From Deltaproteobacteria bacterium (lineage in GTDB: Bacteria; Desulfobacterota; Syntrophobacteria; Syntrophobacterales; Syntrophobacteraceae), in assembly GCA_021793275.1 (NCBI GenBank), contig JAJYTC010000012.1:1-48840 (forward strand): a stretch of 48,840 nucleotides of DNA. The letters are read 5' to 3'. Shown in pieces: positions 15,900-24,302 of this stretch. The notes under the pieces are model-generated. The model ran no database searches. It saw only the letters and a list, made by a program, of their open reading frames with translations, and was not told where the DNA came from. How positions within the stretch are numbered: position 1 is the first letter of the stretch; the number at the start of each line of letters is the position of its first letter. A program made the position numbers and the translations under genes.

Positions 15900-15923
15900 A
15901 AAAGGGGAGGAGAGAAGCTCCCC
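15900..15923 (-). terminator. terminator of htrA
   Basis: On the minus strand a 6-bp stem (GGGGAG ... CTCCCC, arms 15918-15923 and 15904-15909) is followed directly by TTTT. It lies about 30 bp past the htrA stop codon, which fits a rho-independent terminator. Confidence 0.5.
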
Positions 15924-15952
15924 CCGTGCTGCCGCTCTGCGCAATCTTTTGT

Positions 15953-17389
15953 TCAACGTAAATTCATTTGTACCATGGTGCTCTGGCCGGAATTGTGGTC
16001 GACTGCCAGAACACTGATACTACGTCCTTTCAATGTTCGGAGAATCGTAAGAAGCGTCGCCGCGCTGTCTACCTGGTTATTGTCGATTTGCAATATTACG
16101 TCGTGTTTCTGAAAACCCGCTCTCCCGAAGGGACTGTTGTATGAGATATCTACTATTGTGACTCCCACCTGCGTATTTAGCCCATAGCTGTTTGCCTCGC
16201 TTGCGGTCATGGGCCTGACCTCAAGGCCGAATTCCTGTTTGAGCGTAGTCTCTATTGCCGTTTGCTCCGTTTGGAGATTTCCGATTTTCACCGAAATATC
16301 CTGTTTTGCGCCGTTGCGTATGATCGAGAGCGTTACGCGCGTCCCGGGGGGCGTGAGCGACACCTCGTTTCGCAGCATCGAAGGATTATCTACCCTGTTT
16401 CCCTGGAAGGCCGTGATGACGTCTCCGGGTTTGAGTCCGGCGCGATAGGCGGGACTACCCTTCATCACGTCTGCAACGAGAGAGCCCTGGTAGTTGCTCA
16501 AATGAAACGATTTGGCAAGTTCCGGTGTGATCTTCTGGATACTCACCCCGAGCCAGCCCCGGATGACCTTGCCATGTTCGATCAGCTGCTTAGATACGTA
16601 AGCGGCTATATTGCCGGGAATAGCGAATCCCAGCCCTTCGAAGCCTCCGGATTCGGTCATGATCGCAGAGTTTATGCCGATTACCTCGCCGTTGAGGTCC
16701 ATAAGCGGACCGCCGCTGTTGCCGGGGTTGATAGCCGCATCGGTCTGGAGGAAATCCTGGTAGCTGCTGGGTACGGAGAGGCCCGTTCGGTGTTTCGCGC
16801 TGATGATCCCCTGGGTAACGGTTTCACTTAGTCCACGCGGCTGGCCGATAGCGACGACCCACTGCCCGACTTTTACCTTGTCCGAGTTTCCGAGTGTAAG
16901 GTAGGGAAAAGGGCCGTTTCCAAAGATCTGGATAACCGCCAGGTCCGTCTTCGGGTCGGTCCCGATGACTTTTACCGACTTTCCGGAAAACTGCCTGCCG
17001 TCGGCCAGCACAACCCGGATTTTCGTCGCTCCTCCAACCACGTGGTAGTTGGTGAGAATATGGCCGGCAGGGTCGAGGATCACGCCGCTGCCAAGCCCGA
17101 ATATCTCCTTCTCAAACTTTTTGGGCATCTTGGGAATTCCAAAGAAATATTTGAAAAATGGCTGGCTTTCAAAGGGAAGCAAAGGGTTCGCAATCTCCTG
17201 GCGCTCCGTGATTTCAACGTGAACGACCGCAGGGATAGCCTCTTTTGCGACTGTCTCGACTGCGGTGACAAGGTCGGGTTGATCGGTTTGCGCGCGGGGT
17301 TTGATCGACCCGTACGCCAAAATAAGGACTAAGACCAATGAAATCATCAACAGCAGGTAAACCAGGTTTTTCAAACTCTTTTCCGCCAT
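15953..17389 (-). CDS. HtrA/DegP-type periplasmic serine protease
   Basis: 478-residue membrane-anchored HtrA protease/chaperone for envelope protein quality control. A single N-terminal hydrophobic segment (NLVYLLLMISLVLVLILAYG) anchors or exports it. The trypsin-like catalytic triad is H116 (TNYHVV), D149 (KTDLAV) and S225 (NPGNSGGPL). Two PDZ domains follow (about 275-375 and 385-478). The ATG at 17389 is preferred because it is 9 nt from GGAGG; an ATG two codons earlier leaves too little spacing. It is transcribed away from lepB and ends in a T-run hairpin. Confidence 0.94.
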   Translation of the reverse strand: MAEKSLKNLVYLLLMISLVLVLILAYGSIKPRAQTDQPDLVTAVETVAKEAIPAVVHVEITERQEIANPLLPFESQPFFKYFFGIPKMPKKFEKEIFGLGSGVILDPAGHILTNYHVVGGATKIRVVLADGRQFSGKSVKVIGTDPKTDLAVIQIFGNGPFPYLTLGNSDKVKVGQWVVAIGQPRGLSETVTQGIISAKHRTGLSVPSSYQDFLQTDAAINPGNSGGPLMDLNGEVIGINSAIMTESGGFEGLGFAIPGNIAAYVSKQLIEHGKVIRGWLGVSIQKITPELAKSFHLSNYQGSLVADVMKGSPAYRAGLKPGDVITAFQGNRVDNPSMLRNEVSLTPPGTRVTLSIIRNGAKQDISVKIGNLQTEQTAIETTLKQEFGLEVRPMTASEANSYGLNTQVGVTIVDISYNSPFGRAGFQKHDVILQIDNNQVDSAATLLTILRTLKGRSISVLAVDHNSGQSTMVQMNLR

Positions 17390-17513
17390 TTTCATGCTCC
17401 TCCGTTTTTTGTATGGAACTTGTGCGGCAATTCTACGGACCGATTCAAACTATGGCAACTATTAAGTATTCATTTCCGGCTAACCCTCGGAGCTGCGAAA
17501 CGTTTGGGGGACC

Positions 17514-17705
17514 ATGAGGCCGGCGACCTCATCTTCGGTACGGGGAACAATCCGGCTTGGTCTGCTCATTTTGATCGCCACCCCCGTTATGAAGGTTGCG
17601 TTTACCGTTATTTCCTTTATTATCCGGAAAGTCAAAGTTTATGTAGGCGTCACTCTTATCGTCCTGTCGGTGCTGCTTTTCAGCTTTGTGGGCGGCGGCC
17701 GCTGA
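17514..17705 (+). pseudogene. fragment of DUF1634 membrane protein
   Basis: 63 codons containing two transmembrane segments. The sequence LGLLILIATPVMKVAFTVISF and VYVGVTLIVLSVLLFSF matches my recollection of the C-terminal half of DUF1634 proteins, which are usually about 110-130 residues and encoded next to TauE/SafE permeases. The in-frame upstream sequence reaches a stop after only 10 codons and no first transmembrane segment is found in other frames, so the N-terminal half is missing. A GGGGGA motif lies immediately before the ATG, but the spacing is poor. It lies 4.5 kb from the TauE/SafE gene of this window, suggesting rearrangement or decay. Confidence 0.5.
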
Positions 17706-17750
17706 ATTAAGAGAGGGCATATTCGTTGTTAATCCGAAAAGGAAGTGAAG

Positions 17751-18368
17751 ATGTTCAGAAAGCAGGAGGCAATAAAGAATCTCGAGGCTATAGTCATAGC
17801 TATAGTGCTCGCTCTATTTATCCGGACTTTTATTGTCCAGTCGTTTTTCATCCCCTCCGGATCGATGAGGCCGACTCTGCTGCCCGGAGATTATATACTG
17901 GTTAATAAATTCATCTACGGAGTGCGAATCCCCTACGTGGGGACGCGGTTGTTTTTTCACAGGGTCCCGAAACGGGGGGATGTAATTGTCTTCATCTATC
18001 CCAAAAAACCCTCGGAGGACTTTATCAAGCGGGTCATCGGATTGCCGGGTGAGATAGTTCAAATCATCAACGGGAAAATATATATAAATAACAAACTGCT
18101 TCCGGACCCATGGGGCTACTTCAGCAAAAAAGAGCCTCCGGGGTTTATAGAGGCAGTGGAAAACTTCGGGCCTATCGTAGTACCCAAAAACGCCCTGTTC
18201 GTCATGGGTGACAACCGCAATAACAGCGAGGACAGCCGGTTCTGGGGGACCCTGCCGCTAAAAAACGTGTTGGGAAAGGCCTTCATCATCTATTTTTCAT
18301 GGAACAGCGAGGCCCACAGCCTGGCGCACAAAGTGAGGTGGTCGAGGATTGGCAAATGGATCCATTAG
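17751..18368 (+). CDS. lepB: signal peptidase I
   Basis: 205-residue type I signal peptidase that removes signal peptides from exported proteins at the outer face of the inner membrane. One N-terminal transmembrane segment (AIVIAIVLALFIRTFIVQSFF) is followed by box B with the nucleophile Ser38 (PSGSMRPTLLPGDY), box D with the general base Lys93 (DFIKRVIGLPGE) and box E (MGDNRNNSEDSRFWG). All catalytic elements are intact. ATG at 17751, 7 nt after AGGAAG, is preferred to the GTG at 17745. The gene converges on fixX, with only 7 bp between their stop codons. Confidence 0.96.
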   Translation: MFRKQEAIKNLEAIVIAIVLALFIRTFIVQSFFIPSGSMRPTLLPGDYILVNKFIYGVRIPYVGTRLFFHRVPKRGDVIVFIYPKKPSEDFIKRVIGLPGEIVQIINGKIYINNKLLPDPWGYFSKKEPPGFIEAVENFGPIVVPKNALFVMGDNRNNSEDSRFWGTLPLKNVLGKAFIIYFSWNSEAHSLAHKVRWSRIGKWIH

Positions 18369-18375
18369 GGGCGGC

Positions 18376-18657
18376 TCAGCCAAACTTATGCCGCACGCCG
18401 TAGCCACCGCGGGGAAAGCGCCAGTCGATATTGAAGTGGGGGCAGCCGACGCGGCACGAACCGCATTCCAGGCAGCCTTCGTAGTTGACGCTTACGCGGT
18501 CCTTTTCCATCTTGTAGACATTTGCCGGGCAGATATAGAGGCAGGGCTGATCGTCGCATTTTTTCATGCACACGTCGGGGTCGATCAGCCGAAGGTGGGA
18601 TTCGTCGTCTACGTTAAATCGATTTAGAAACAGCTTGTCTTCAACCTTTGCACTCAT
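18376..18657 (-). CDS. fixX: ferredoxin-like protein FixX
   Basis: 93-residue ferredoxin of the FixX/ETF-QO C-terminal type. Two cysteine clusters are present: C30, C34, C39, C43 (degenerate, PDVCMKKCDDQPCLYICP) and C62, C65, C68, C72 (CLECGSCRVGCP). The second forms a typical [4Fe-4S] site. FixX works with FixC to pass electrons between ETF and the quinone pool. Its ATG overlaps the fixC stop codon (ATGA), indicating coupled translation. It is the last gene of the fixABCX operon. Confidence 0.92.
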   Translation of the reverse strand: MSAKVEDKLFLNRFNVDDESHLRLIDPDVCMKKCDDQPCLYICPANVYKMEKDRVSVNYEGCLECGSCRVGCPHFNIDWRFPRGGYGVRHKFG

Positions 18658-19958
18658 CGAATGCTTCTCCATGCGTCCCAGATGAGGTGCAGCAGCCGCA
18701 AAGGGGCCGTCCGGCTCCTCATAGCCTGCCAGGCTGCGCGCTGACTGGTTTTTTTCGGCGTCTCGTCGACCGTGAGGATTGTGCGCAAAGCCGCCGAAAC
18801 CCCGTCGGGAAGGGTGGTGAAAAGCTCCTTGTGGGTTTCCAGGAAGGAAGGAAACCTGCGATATTTTTTCAGGTCCTTTAAAACGAACGACTCCTCCAGC
18901 CGCGCACCATAGGCTTGAAGCGTGCGGGAACTGAAATCGCCTTTTTCCATCGCATCGAGGATCGTTGCAGCCGCCAGTCTTCCCGAAGCCATAGCGAGGT
19001 TCGAGCCCTCCCGGTGAAGCGCGTTGAATAACATGGCCGAATCGCCGGCAATGAGGAAGCCGTCGCCGAAAAGCTTGGGCACGGTCTCAAAGCCGCCTTC
19101 GGGGAGCCAGTGCGCAATGTACTCAGTGGGTTTTCCGTCTTTTATAAGGGGCGAGATCGCCGGGTGCAGCTTCAGTCGCTCGATCATTTCGTAGGGGCGG
19201 ACCCTTTGCCTTGCGAAGTCGGAGAGGTTTGCCCCTATCCCTATCGAGACCGAACGCCTGTTGGTGTAGATAAACGCCACACCGTTCATTCCCGCAGTCA
19301 CGTTTCCCAGGATTTCATTTGTAACGCCGTTTCCGGCCGATACGCCGAAGCGTTCGTCGATGACCTCTTCGGGGAGCGCGATCAGCTCTTTTACCGCAAG
19401 GGCAACCTTGCCCGGCCTCACCTCGGGCCGAAAGCCGGACCTTGCGGCCAGCGGCGAATTGACCCCGTCAGCGAGAAGGACCACCTTTGCGCGCAAATCG
19501 CCGTCGGCCCGGTCGGTTTTCACCCCGATCACCCTGCCGGCCTCATCCCTCAGCAAATCGGTAACGACGGTCGAACAAACGACGAGCGCCCCTTTGGCCC
19601 TGGCCTGATCGGCGAACCAGCGGTCGAATTTTGCTCTTCCCACCGTGAATGCGTTGTTTTGGAGTTCTTCGAAAAAAGCGTGGTCGCGGTATGCGAAACT
19701 GATCGATCCTTGCTCGGAAAGATAGCTGATTCGGGACTCGACGATGTTGCGTTCAATGGGGCAGTTTTTCTGTGCGTAATCGGGTATTATCCGGCCCAGG
19801 CACCTGCCGTAGAGAACGCCCCCGAACATATTCTTCGATCCCGGGTATTCGCCTCTTTCCAGCACGATCACCTTAACGCCCCTGTCCGCCAGAATGCATG
19901 CCGCCGAAATGCCGGCCGGCCCCGCGCCTACGATTGCCGCATCGAACTTTTCTTCCAT
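18654..19958 (-). CDS. fixC: FixC, ETF-quinone oxidoreductase-like flavoprotein
   Basis: 434-residue FAD-dependent oxidoreductase. The Rossmann FAD motif is VGAGPAGISAA (residues 10-20) and the second FAD contact is GDGFLIAGDSAMLFNALHREG (split; about 300-320), typical of the ETF:quinone oxidoreductase/geranylgeranyl reductase family. With FixX it forms the quinone-reducing arm of the FixABCX bifurcating complex, in which NADH oxidation drives reduction of ferredoxin and quinone, or the reverse in syntrophs. The gene overlaps fixX by 4 bp and lies 13 bp after fixB. Confidence 0.93.
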   Translation of the reverse strand: MEEKFDAAIVGAGPAGISAACILADRGVKVIVLERGEYPGSKNMFGGVLYGRCLGRIIPDYAQKNCPIERNIVESRISYLSEQGSISFAYRDHAFFEELQNNAFTVGRAKFDRWFADQARAKGALVVCSTVVTDLLRDEAGRVIGVKTDRADGDLRAKVVLLADGVNSPLAARSGFRPEVRPGKVALAVKELIALPEEVIDERFGVSAGNGVTNEILGNVTAGMNGVAFIYTNRRSVSIGIGANLSDFARQRVRPYEMIERLKLHPAISPLIKDGKPTEYIAHWLPEGGFETVPKLFGDGFLIAGDSAMLFNALHREGSNLAMASGRLAAATILDAMEKGDFSSRTLQAYGARLEESFVLKDLKKYRRFPSFLETHKELFTTLPDGVSAALRTILTVDETPKKTSQRAAWQAMRSRTAPLRLLHLIWDAWRSIR

Positions 19959-19971
19959 GGAGTTTTCCCGG

Positions 19972-21222
19972 TTAGGACTTTTTGTTCCTGAGCTGGGCGA
20001 TCAGCTCGGGGACTACTTGCTGGTAATTGCCGACAATGCCAGCGTCGGCGACCCTGAAAATGGGCGCATTGGGGTCGGAGTTTATGGCCACGATCTTATC
20101 GGCCCCCTGGATGGCCACCAGGTGCTGGACCGCCCCGGAGACCCCTACGCCTATATAGAGCCTGGGGGCGACGGTCCTGCCTGTCTGGCCGACCTGTCTT
20201 TCATAGGGCAGAAGCCCGGCCTGCACCACCGGTCGCGAACAGGCCACGACCCCTCCGACCAGTTCTGCCAATTCTTCCAGAAGGGACAGCGAAGAGGGGT
20301 CGCATGCGCCGCGCCCGGCCACTACGAGCGCCGGATAGCGGACGATGTCGATGCCTGCCTCAGCGCCTGTGGGGATGAATTTTACGATCTCGGGCAGTTC
20401 GACCGCCGGCGGTTCGAACTTATGCCGGCTTACAGTTCCTTTTCTTTCAGCGTCTCTTTTGGGCATCGCGAACACCCGCGGCCTCACCGAACTCATCTGG
20501 GGCCGTTGGCGCTGGCAGAAAATGGTGGCCATAATGTTTCCGCCGAAAGTGGGGCGGGTCATTAGAAGCAGGCCGGTTTCCTTTTCGATAAAAAGTCCCG
20601 TGCAGTCGGCGGTGAGGCCGGTTTCGAGCCGTGTGGCGACAACCCCGGCAAGGTCCCTGCCCAGGGGAGTCGCGCCTACGAGAAGGATTTCCGGGCGAAC
20701 TTCTGCGCAAAGATCGGAAAGCGCCTTGCCGAACGTAGCGGATAAATATCGGGCAAGCAGAGGATCGTCCATTACGTGGATCTCGTCGCAGCCGTAGAAA
20801 ATCGCTTCCTCGGCGACATCGCCCACATTGCTTCCAAGGACGAACCCCAGGACTTTCGCGTCCAATTGTTGTGCAAGCTCCCTGGCTTTTCCGGCCAGTT
20901 CCCACGAAACAGGCGCTCCGCGCCCGTCCACGATTTCGATAAAAACCGCAACTCCCCGGTGACTCGGCGGTTGCGCACCTGGTTCGGCCGGCTTTTCTTC
21001 GGCGATCTTCCTGCGTTTTTTCTTCTCGAACCTCACCGCGTTAACCGGGCAGCTATCGAAACATTTGCCGCAGCCAACGCATACTTCCGGATCTATTTCG
21101 GCCACCCCGGCGGCATTGAGTTCGATGGCGCCGACAGGACATTCTCCTATGCAAATTTGGCAGGCGATGCACTTATCCGGAATAATTTCCGCAACTTCGA
21201 TCCCCCGCGTGTTTTTTGCCAT
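19972..21222 (-). CDS. fixB: ETF alpha subunit (FixB) with N-terminal 2x[4Fe-4S] ferredoxin domain
   Basis: 416-residue electron-transfer flavoprotein alpha subunit. The N-terminal about 70 residues are a two-cluster ferredoxin (C18, C21, C24, C28 and C48, C51, C54, C58; CIACQICIGECP and CVGCGKCFDSCP). A lysine-rich linker of about 20 residues connects it to the ETF alpha domain. The C-terminal FAD-binding signature GVSGAVQHLVAIQGADKI is clear. The fused ferredoxin is seen in anaerobes and probably relays electrons to or from soluble ferredoxin. It is encoded 25 bp downstream of fixA and 13 bp upstream of fixC. Confidence 0.94.
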   Translation of the reverse strand: MAKNTRGIEVAEIIPDKCIACQICIGECPVGAIELNAAGVAEIDPEVCVGCGKCFDSCPVNAVRFEKKKRRKIAEEKPAEPGAQPPSHRGVAVFIEIVDGRGAPVSWELAGKARELAQQLDAKVLGFVLGSNVGDVAEEAIFYGCDEIHVMDDPLLARYLSATFGKALSDLCAEVRPEILLVGATPLGRDLAGVVATRLETGLTADCTGLFIEKETGLLLMTRPTFGGNIMATIFCQRQRPQMSSVRPRVFAMPKRDAERKGTVSRHKFEPPAVELPEIVKFIPTGAEAGIDIVRYPALVVAGRGACDPSSLSLLEELAELVGGVVACSRPVVQAGLLPYERQVGQTGRTVAPRLYIGVGVSGAVQHLVAIQGADKIVAINSDPNAPIFRVADAGIVGNYQQVVPELIAQLRNKKS

Positions 21223-21247
21223 CGGCTCTTGCCCCCTCGTTTGCTCT

Positions 21248-22084
21248 CTACGCCTTCCAGCCTTTCACAAACCCCGCCGCAAACTCTTCATCGGAAAACA
21301 GCGCATCGAGGGCCGCCGATACCGCTGCTGAAACGCCCTCTGCCGCGTCCCACCTGGGCCCGGCCCTGTGGACCTGCGGTGAAGCGATCGCCTTTACCCA
21401 GGTCGGCGAACCCTTGATGCCGACCAGGGCGGAAGAGGCGCCTATGGCTTTGGCATCCCAGGTTTTAACCGGTGTTCGAAGAGAATCGATAAGCATGGGC
21501 AGCGAGGCCCTCCTCGGGGCTGCCAGTTCCAACTCGACCGATAACAGGGCGGGAAGGGCGCCCGAAATCACTTCGAATCCCCCTTCGACCTTGCGCCTGA
21601 CCTGCAAGCGTCTTTTATCGGGATCGATCCGTTCGACTTCGATCACATAGGTGAACTGGGTAAAACCGAGCCTTGTGGCAATTCCGGGTCCCGTTTGCGC
21701 CGTATCTCCATCGACAGCCTGTTTTCCACACAGGACAAGGTCGACCGGTTCAACATTTCCCAGCGTTTCTATGGCTTTTGAAAGCGTGTAGCTTGTGGCC
21801 AGAGTGTCGGCGCCGGCAAAAGCGCGGTCGGAGAGCAAAACCGCGTCGTCGGCGCCCATCGAAAGCGCCTGCCTTAGCACGCTATCGGCCTGCGGAGGCC
21901 CCATCGATATCGCCGTCACCCTTGCCCCGTATTTTTCCTTGAGCCGCAAGGCTTCTTCCATGGCGGTGATATCGTAGGGATTGGCCATGGATTCTACGCC
22001 TGCGCGAACCAGGGTGTTGGTTTCAGGATCGATTTTGACCTCGGCGGTGTCGGGCACCTGCTTGATGCAGACTACGAAATGCAT
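21248..22084 (-). CDS. fixA: ETF beta subunit (FixA)
   Basis: 278-residue ETF beta subunit. The N-terminus MHFVVCIKQVPDTAEVKID is canonical. The conserved VDGDTAQTGPGIATRLGF nucleotide-binding loop and SMGADDAVLLSDRAFAGADT are both present; the latter resembles bifurcating ETF beta subunits that hold an extra FAD. The start is ATG at 22084 with an AAAGGA motif close upstream; longer in-frame starts to 22168 are not supported. It is first of the four fix genes, 111 bp downstream of a ParB-like gene on the same strand. Confidence 0.94.
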   Translation of the reverse strand: MHFVVCIKQVPDTAEVKIDPETNTLVRAGVESMANPYDITAMEEALRLKEKYGARVTAISMGPPQADSVLRQALSMGADDAVLLSDRAFAGADTLATSYTLSKAIETLGNVEPVDLVLCGKQAVDGDTAQTGPGIATRLGFTQFTYVIEVERIDPDKRRLQVRRKVEGGFEVISGALPALLSVELELAAPRRASLPMLIDSLRTPVKTWDAKAIGASSALVGIKGSPTWVKAIASPQVHRAGPRWDAAEGVSAAVSAALDALFSDEEFAAGFVKGWKA

Positions 22085-22195
22085 TTTTCCTTTTCCCCGC
22101 GCTTGTGGAGCTTTAGGAAAAGCTTGTGGTTGAAATGCGTGGGTAAGCATCCAATCTAAAGTTGGCAAGGGTGAAGAGAGGTTTTCGGATGGAGC

Positions 22196-22426
22196 CTAAC
22201 TGAGGATGACTGCCCTGATCGTGGTCATTTTGAGCCTCTTGCAGGCCCTCCAACGTTTTTCTCCGTCAACGATCCGGAACGAATCGTACTCGAAACGAAT
22301 CAGAATAGGCTCTTGCTGACCGTCCCTCATGCTTTGCTCGATCTCTTCGATCGATTCGGCGGAATAGACGATCCGGCGATTGGGACTGATTCTGCCGACT
22401 TCAATTTCGCGAATGTCCTCGGCCAT
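22196..22426 (-). CDS. ParB-like (sulfiredoxin-fold) small protein
   Basis: 76-residue stand-alone ParB N-terminal-like domain. The pattern IEVGRISPNRR, then SIEEIEQSMRDGQQEPILIR and VDGEKRWRACKRL matches the ParB/Srx fold with its G-E-R/K-R-W-R-A box. No helix-turn-helix or C-terminal dimerisation domain is present, so it is not a chromosome-partition ParB. ATG at 22426 has a strong GGAGG motif. It lies between the response regulator gene and fixA, same strand. A nucleotide-dependent regulatory or nuclease role is possible but unproven. Confidence 0.78.
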   Translation of the reverse strand: MAEDIREIEVGRISPNRRIVYSAESIEEIEQSMRDGQQEPILIRFEYDSFRIVDGEKRWRACKRLKMTTIRAVILS

Positions 22427-22507
22427 CGTTTTCCTCCTTCCTGCTCTTGGGTGTAGCGAACCGGGCAGGCATACCCGGAGGTTATTCCTGTTAATCCTGT
22501 CTTGCTT

Positions 22508-22891
22508 TCACGCCGACTCGGGTTCGGTCGGGCTCAAGAGCTTCTGGATGCATTCTTTCAATTCCTTTATTTTTACCGGTTTGGCGAAAAAGCCGTCCAC
22601 CTTGCTTTTCATGGCTTCCACCGCCGAATCCAGGCTTGCAAAAGCCGTTACCATGATAACCTTTACTTCCGGGTAGGCCGTTTTTATCGTGCGCAGCACG
22701 TCCATTCCATCGATGCCCTTCATCTTCAGGTCGGTGATGACGACGTCGAATTTTTCCTCCCTGAGCCTCGCAAAGGCAGGTTCCGCACTGAGAAAAGTCT
22801 CCACCACATAGCCGTCGGGTTCCATGGCGACCTTTATCATTTGCCCGACAATTTTTTCGTCGTCTATCACTATGACCCTGAAACCAGGCAT
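22508..22891 (-). CDS. CheY-like single-domain response regulator
   Basis: 127-residue receiver domain with acidic pocket D10, D11 and E12 (VIDDEK), phospho-acceptor D54 (VVITDLKMKG), T/S at VTAFAS and the conserved lysine in FFAKPV. It has no output domain. Its ATG is 2 bp from the stop codon of the upstream kinase gene and is preceded by AAAGGAG, so it is almost certainly the cognate partner of that kinase. Because it lacks an output, signalling must proceed by protein-protein contact, possibly with the DUF202-array proteins of the same operon. Confidence 0.9.
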   Translation of the reverse strand: MPGFRVIVIDDEKIVGQMIKVAMEPDGYVVETFLSAEPAFARLREEKFDVVITDLKMKGIDGMDVLRTIKTAYPEVKVIMVTAFASLDSAVEAMKSKVDGFFAKPVKIKELKECIQKLLSPTEPESA

Positions 22892-22893
22892 GG

Positions 22894-24300
22894 CTAGCTC
22901 CTTTCCAAGCGACTGCAAGCCGGAAGCTCTATGGTGAAGCAGGTCCCCACCCCCGCTTCGCTTTTTACCCGCATTTCTCCCTTGTGGTTTTTGATGATTC
23001 CGTAGCTTACGAACAGGCCCAGCCCCGTTCCGCCCGCCCCTTTGGTAGTAAAGAAAGGATCGAAGATGTGGGGCAGAATCTCGGAGGATATGCCGCTGCC
23101 GGTGTCTTCGACCTCGACCTCCACGCGGGCCGAATCAGGGTTGAAACGGGTTGCAAGACGCAGCCTGTCGCCCGGCGAGGAAGCGTGAATGGCGTTAGTG
23201 AGCAGGTTGATGAGCACTCCCTGGATTTGGTCTTCATCTATGAAGACCGTCGGCAGGTCCTCCTTTAGCTCCATCTTCGAGTCGATGTTACAGACGGAGA
23301 TCATATTCTGCACGAGCCGCATGCTTTTGTTGACCACACTGTTTATGTCGGCCTCCCTGAAGTCGGGTTTCTTGGGCCTGGCAAAATCGAGCAACTCCTT
23401 GACGATTCGCTGGATGCGCTCGGTTTCGTCCTCGATCCTCTTGACGTACTCTATGTGCTCGTGCCTGCCCATTCTATCATAGAGTTCGACGAAGTTCTGC
23501 GCCAGCATGGAGATATTGTTGAGAGGATTGCCGATTTCGTGCGACACGCCCGAGATAAGAATGCCGATGGAAGCCAGCTTCCTTGCCTCGATCATCTGTT
23601 CCTCATGGTTTCGCAGTTCCCGGGCCATAGTGAGCAGAGCTGAAACGGCCATGCCGCATTCATCGCGGGATTTCTCGGGCTCGATTTTTTCGAATTCACC
23701 TCCTGAAATCAGGTGAGCGGCCTTTTCTATGCGCTTCAGCGACCCGAGGACCCTGACCGATAGAAGCAGAGTAACCCCAACGGCGGTAAACACGATCAAC
23801 ACGAAAGAAAAAAAGAGCCCCCTTTGAGAACCTGCGATAATACTGTTCACCTCCGCCCGCTCGGAGGCAGTGATATAGTTCATGAAGTCCATGGTATTGC
23901 GGCCAGCGGAGCGAACCTTTGCCTGAGCCTCGGTATTCCCGGTCCCGGCTTCCTGGAGCGTGCGGTTGTAATTTTCCAGATTGGATTCGAGCCGGGCTGT
24001 TTTCGCCTCGCCGATCGCCCTGACAATATCGGGCCTCGACCGCTCTATGGTCTTGATAGAGTCGTTTATCTTCGAGTGAATTTCCGAAAGGGCCGATTTT
24101 TCCCCATACAGGAAAAAATTCTTTTCCGCGAGCCTCATCTCGAGCAAAGACGAATCCAGACCGTCGGCAATTTCCACGAACCTCAGTTTTGTAAGCACCT
24201 GTTCGAGGCTGTGGTAGGCGAGAAAGCCGGTGACGACTATCAGCAAGATGTTGGCAAGATTTACAGCGATTACCTTATGGAATATTTTGATCTGTTTCAA
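22894..24300 (-). CDS. membrane sensor histidine kinase
   Basis: 468-residue histidine kinase. Two transmembrane segments (about 10-30 and 162-182) enclose a helical periplasmic domain of about 130 residues, resembling four-helix-bundle sensors. A HAMP linker follows, then HisKA with phospho-acceptor H254 (SGVSHEIGNPLNN), and the HATPase domain with N box (LINLLTNAIHAS), G1 (DTGSGI), F (FDPFFTTK) and G2 (GGTGLGLF). The start is TTG at 24300, about 11 nt after GAGG and immediately after the stop of the upstream DUF202-array gene. It is followed directly by a single-domain response regulator. Confidence 0.92.
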   Translation of the reverse strand: MKQIKIFHKVIAVNLANILLIVVTGFLAYHSLEQVLTKLRFVEIADGLDSSLLEMRLAEKNFFLYGEKSALSEIHSKINDSIKTIERSRPDIVRAIGEAKTARLESNLENYNRTLQEAGTGNTEAQAKVRSAGRNTMDFMNYITASERAEVNSIIAGSQRGLFFSFVLIVFTAVGVTLLLSVRVLGSLKRIEKAAHLISGGEFEKIEPEKSRDECGMAVSALLTMARELRNHEEQMIEARKLASIGILISGVSHEIGNPLNNISMLAQNFVELYDRMGRHEHIEYVKRIEDETERIQRIVKELLDFARPKKPDFREADINSVVNKSMRLVQNMISVCNIDSKMELKEDLPTVFIDEDQIQGVLINLLTNAIHASSPGDRLRLATRFNPDSARVEVEVEDTGSGISSEILPHIFDPFFTTKGAGGTGLGLFVSYGIIKNHKGEMRVKSEAGVGTCFTIELPACSRLERS

Positions 24301-24302
24301 GG

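Noticed and set aside
17420-17710. 96-codon plus-strand frame
   Set aside because: Different frame from the DUF1634-like fragment, which alone shows family-like membrane segments.
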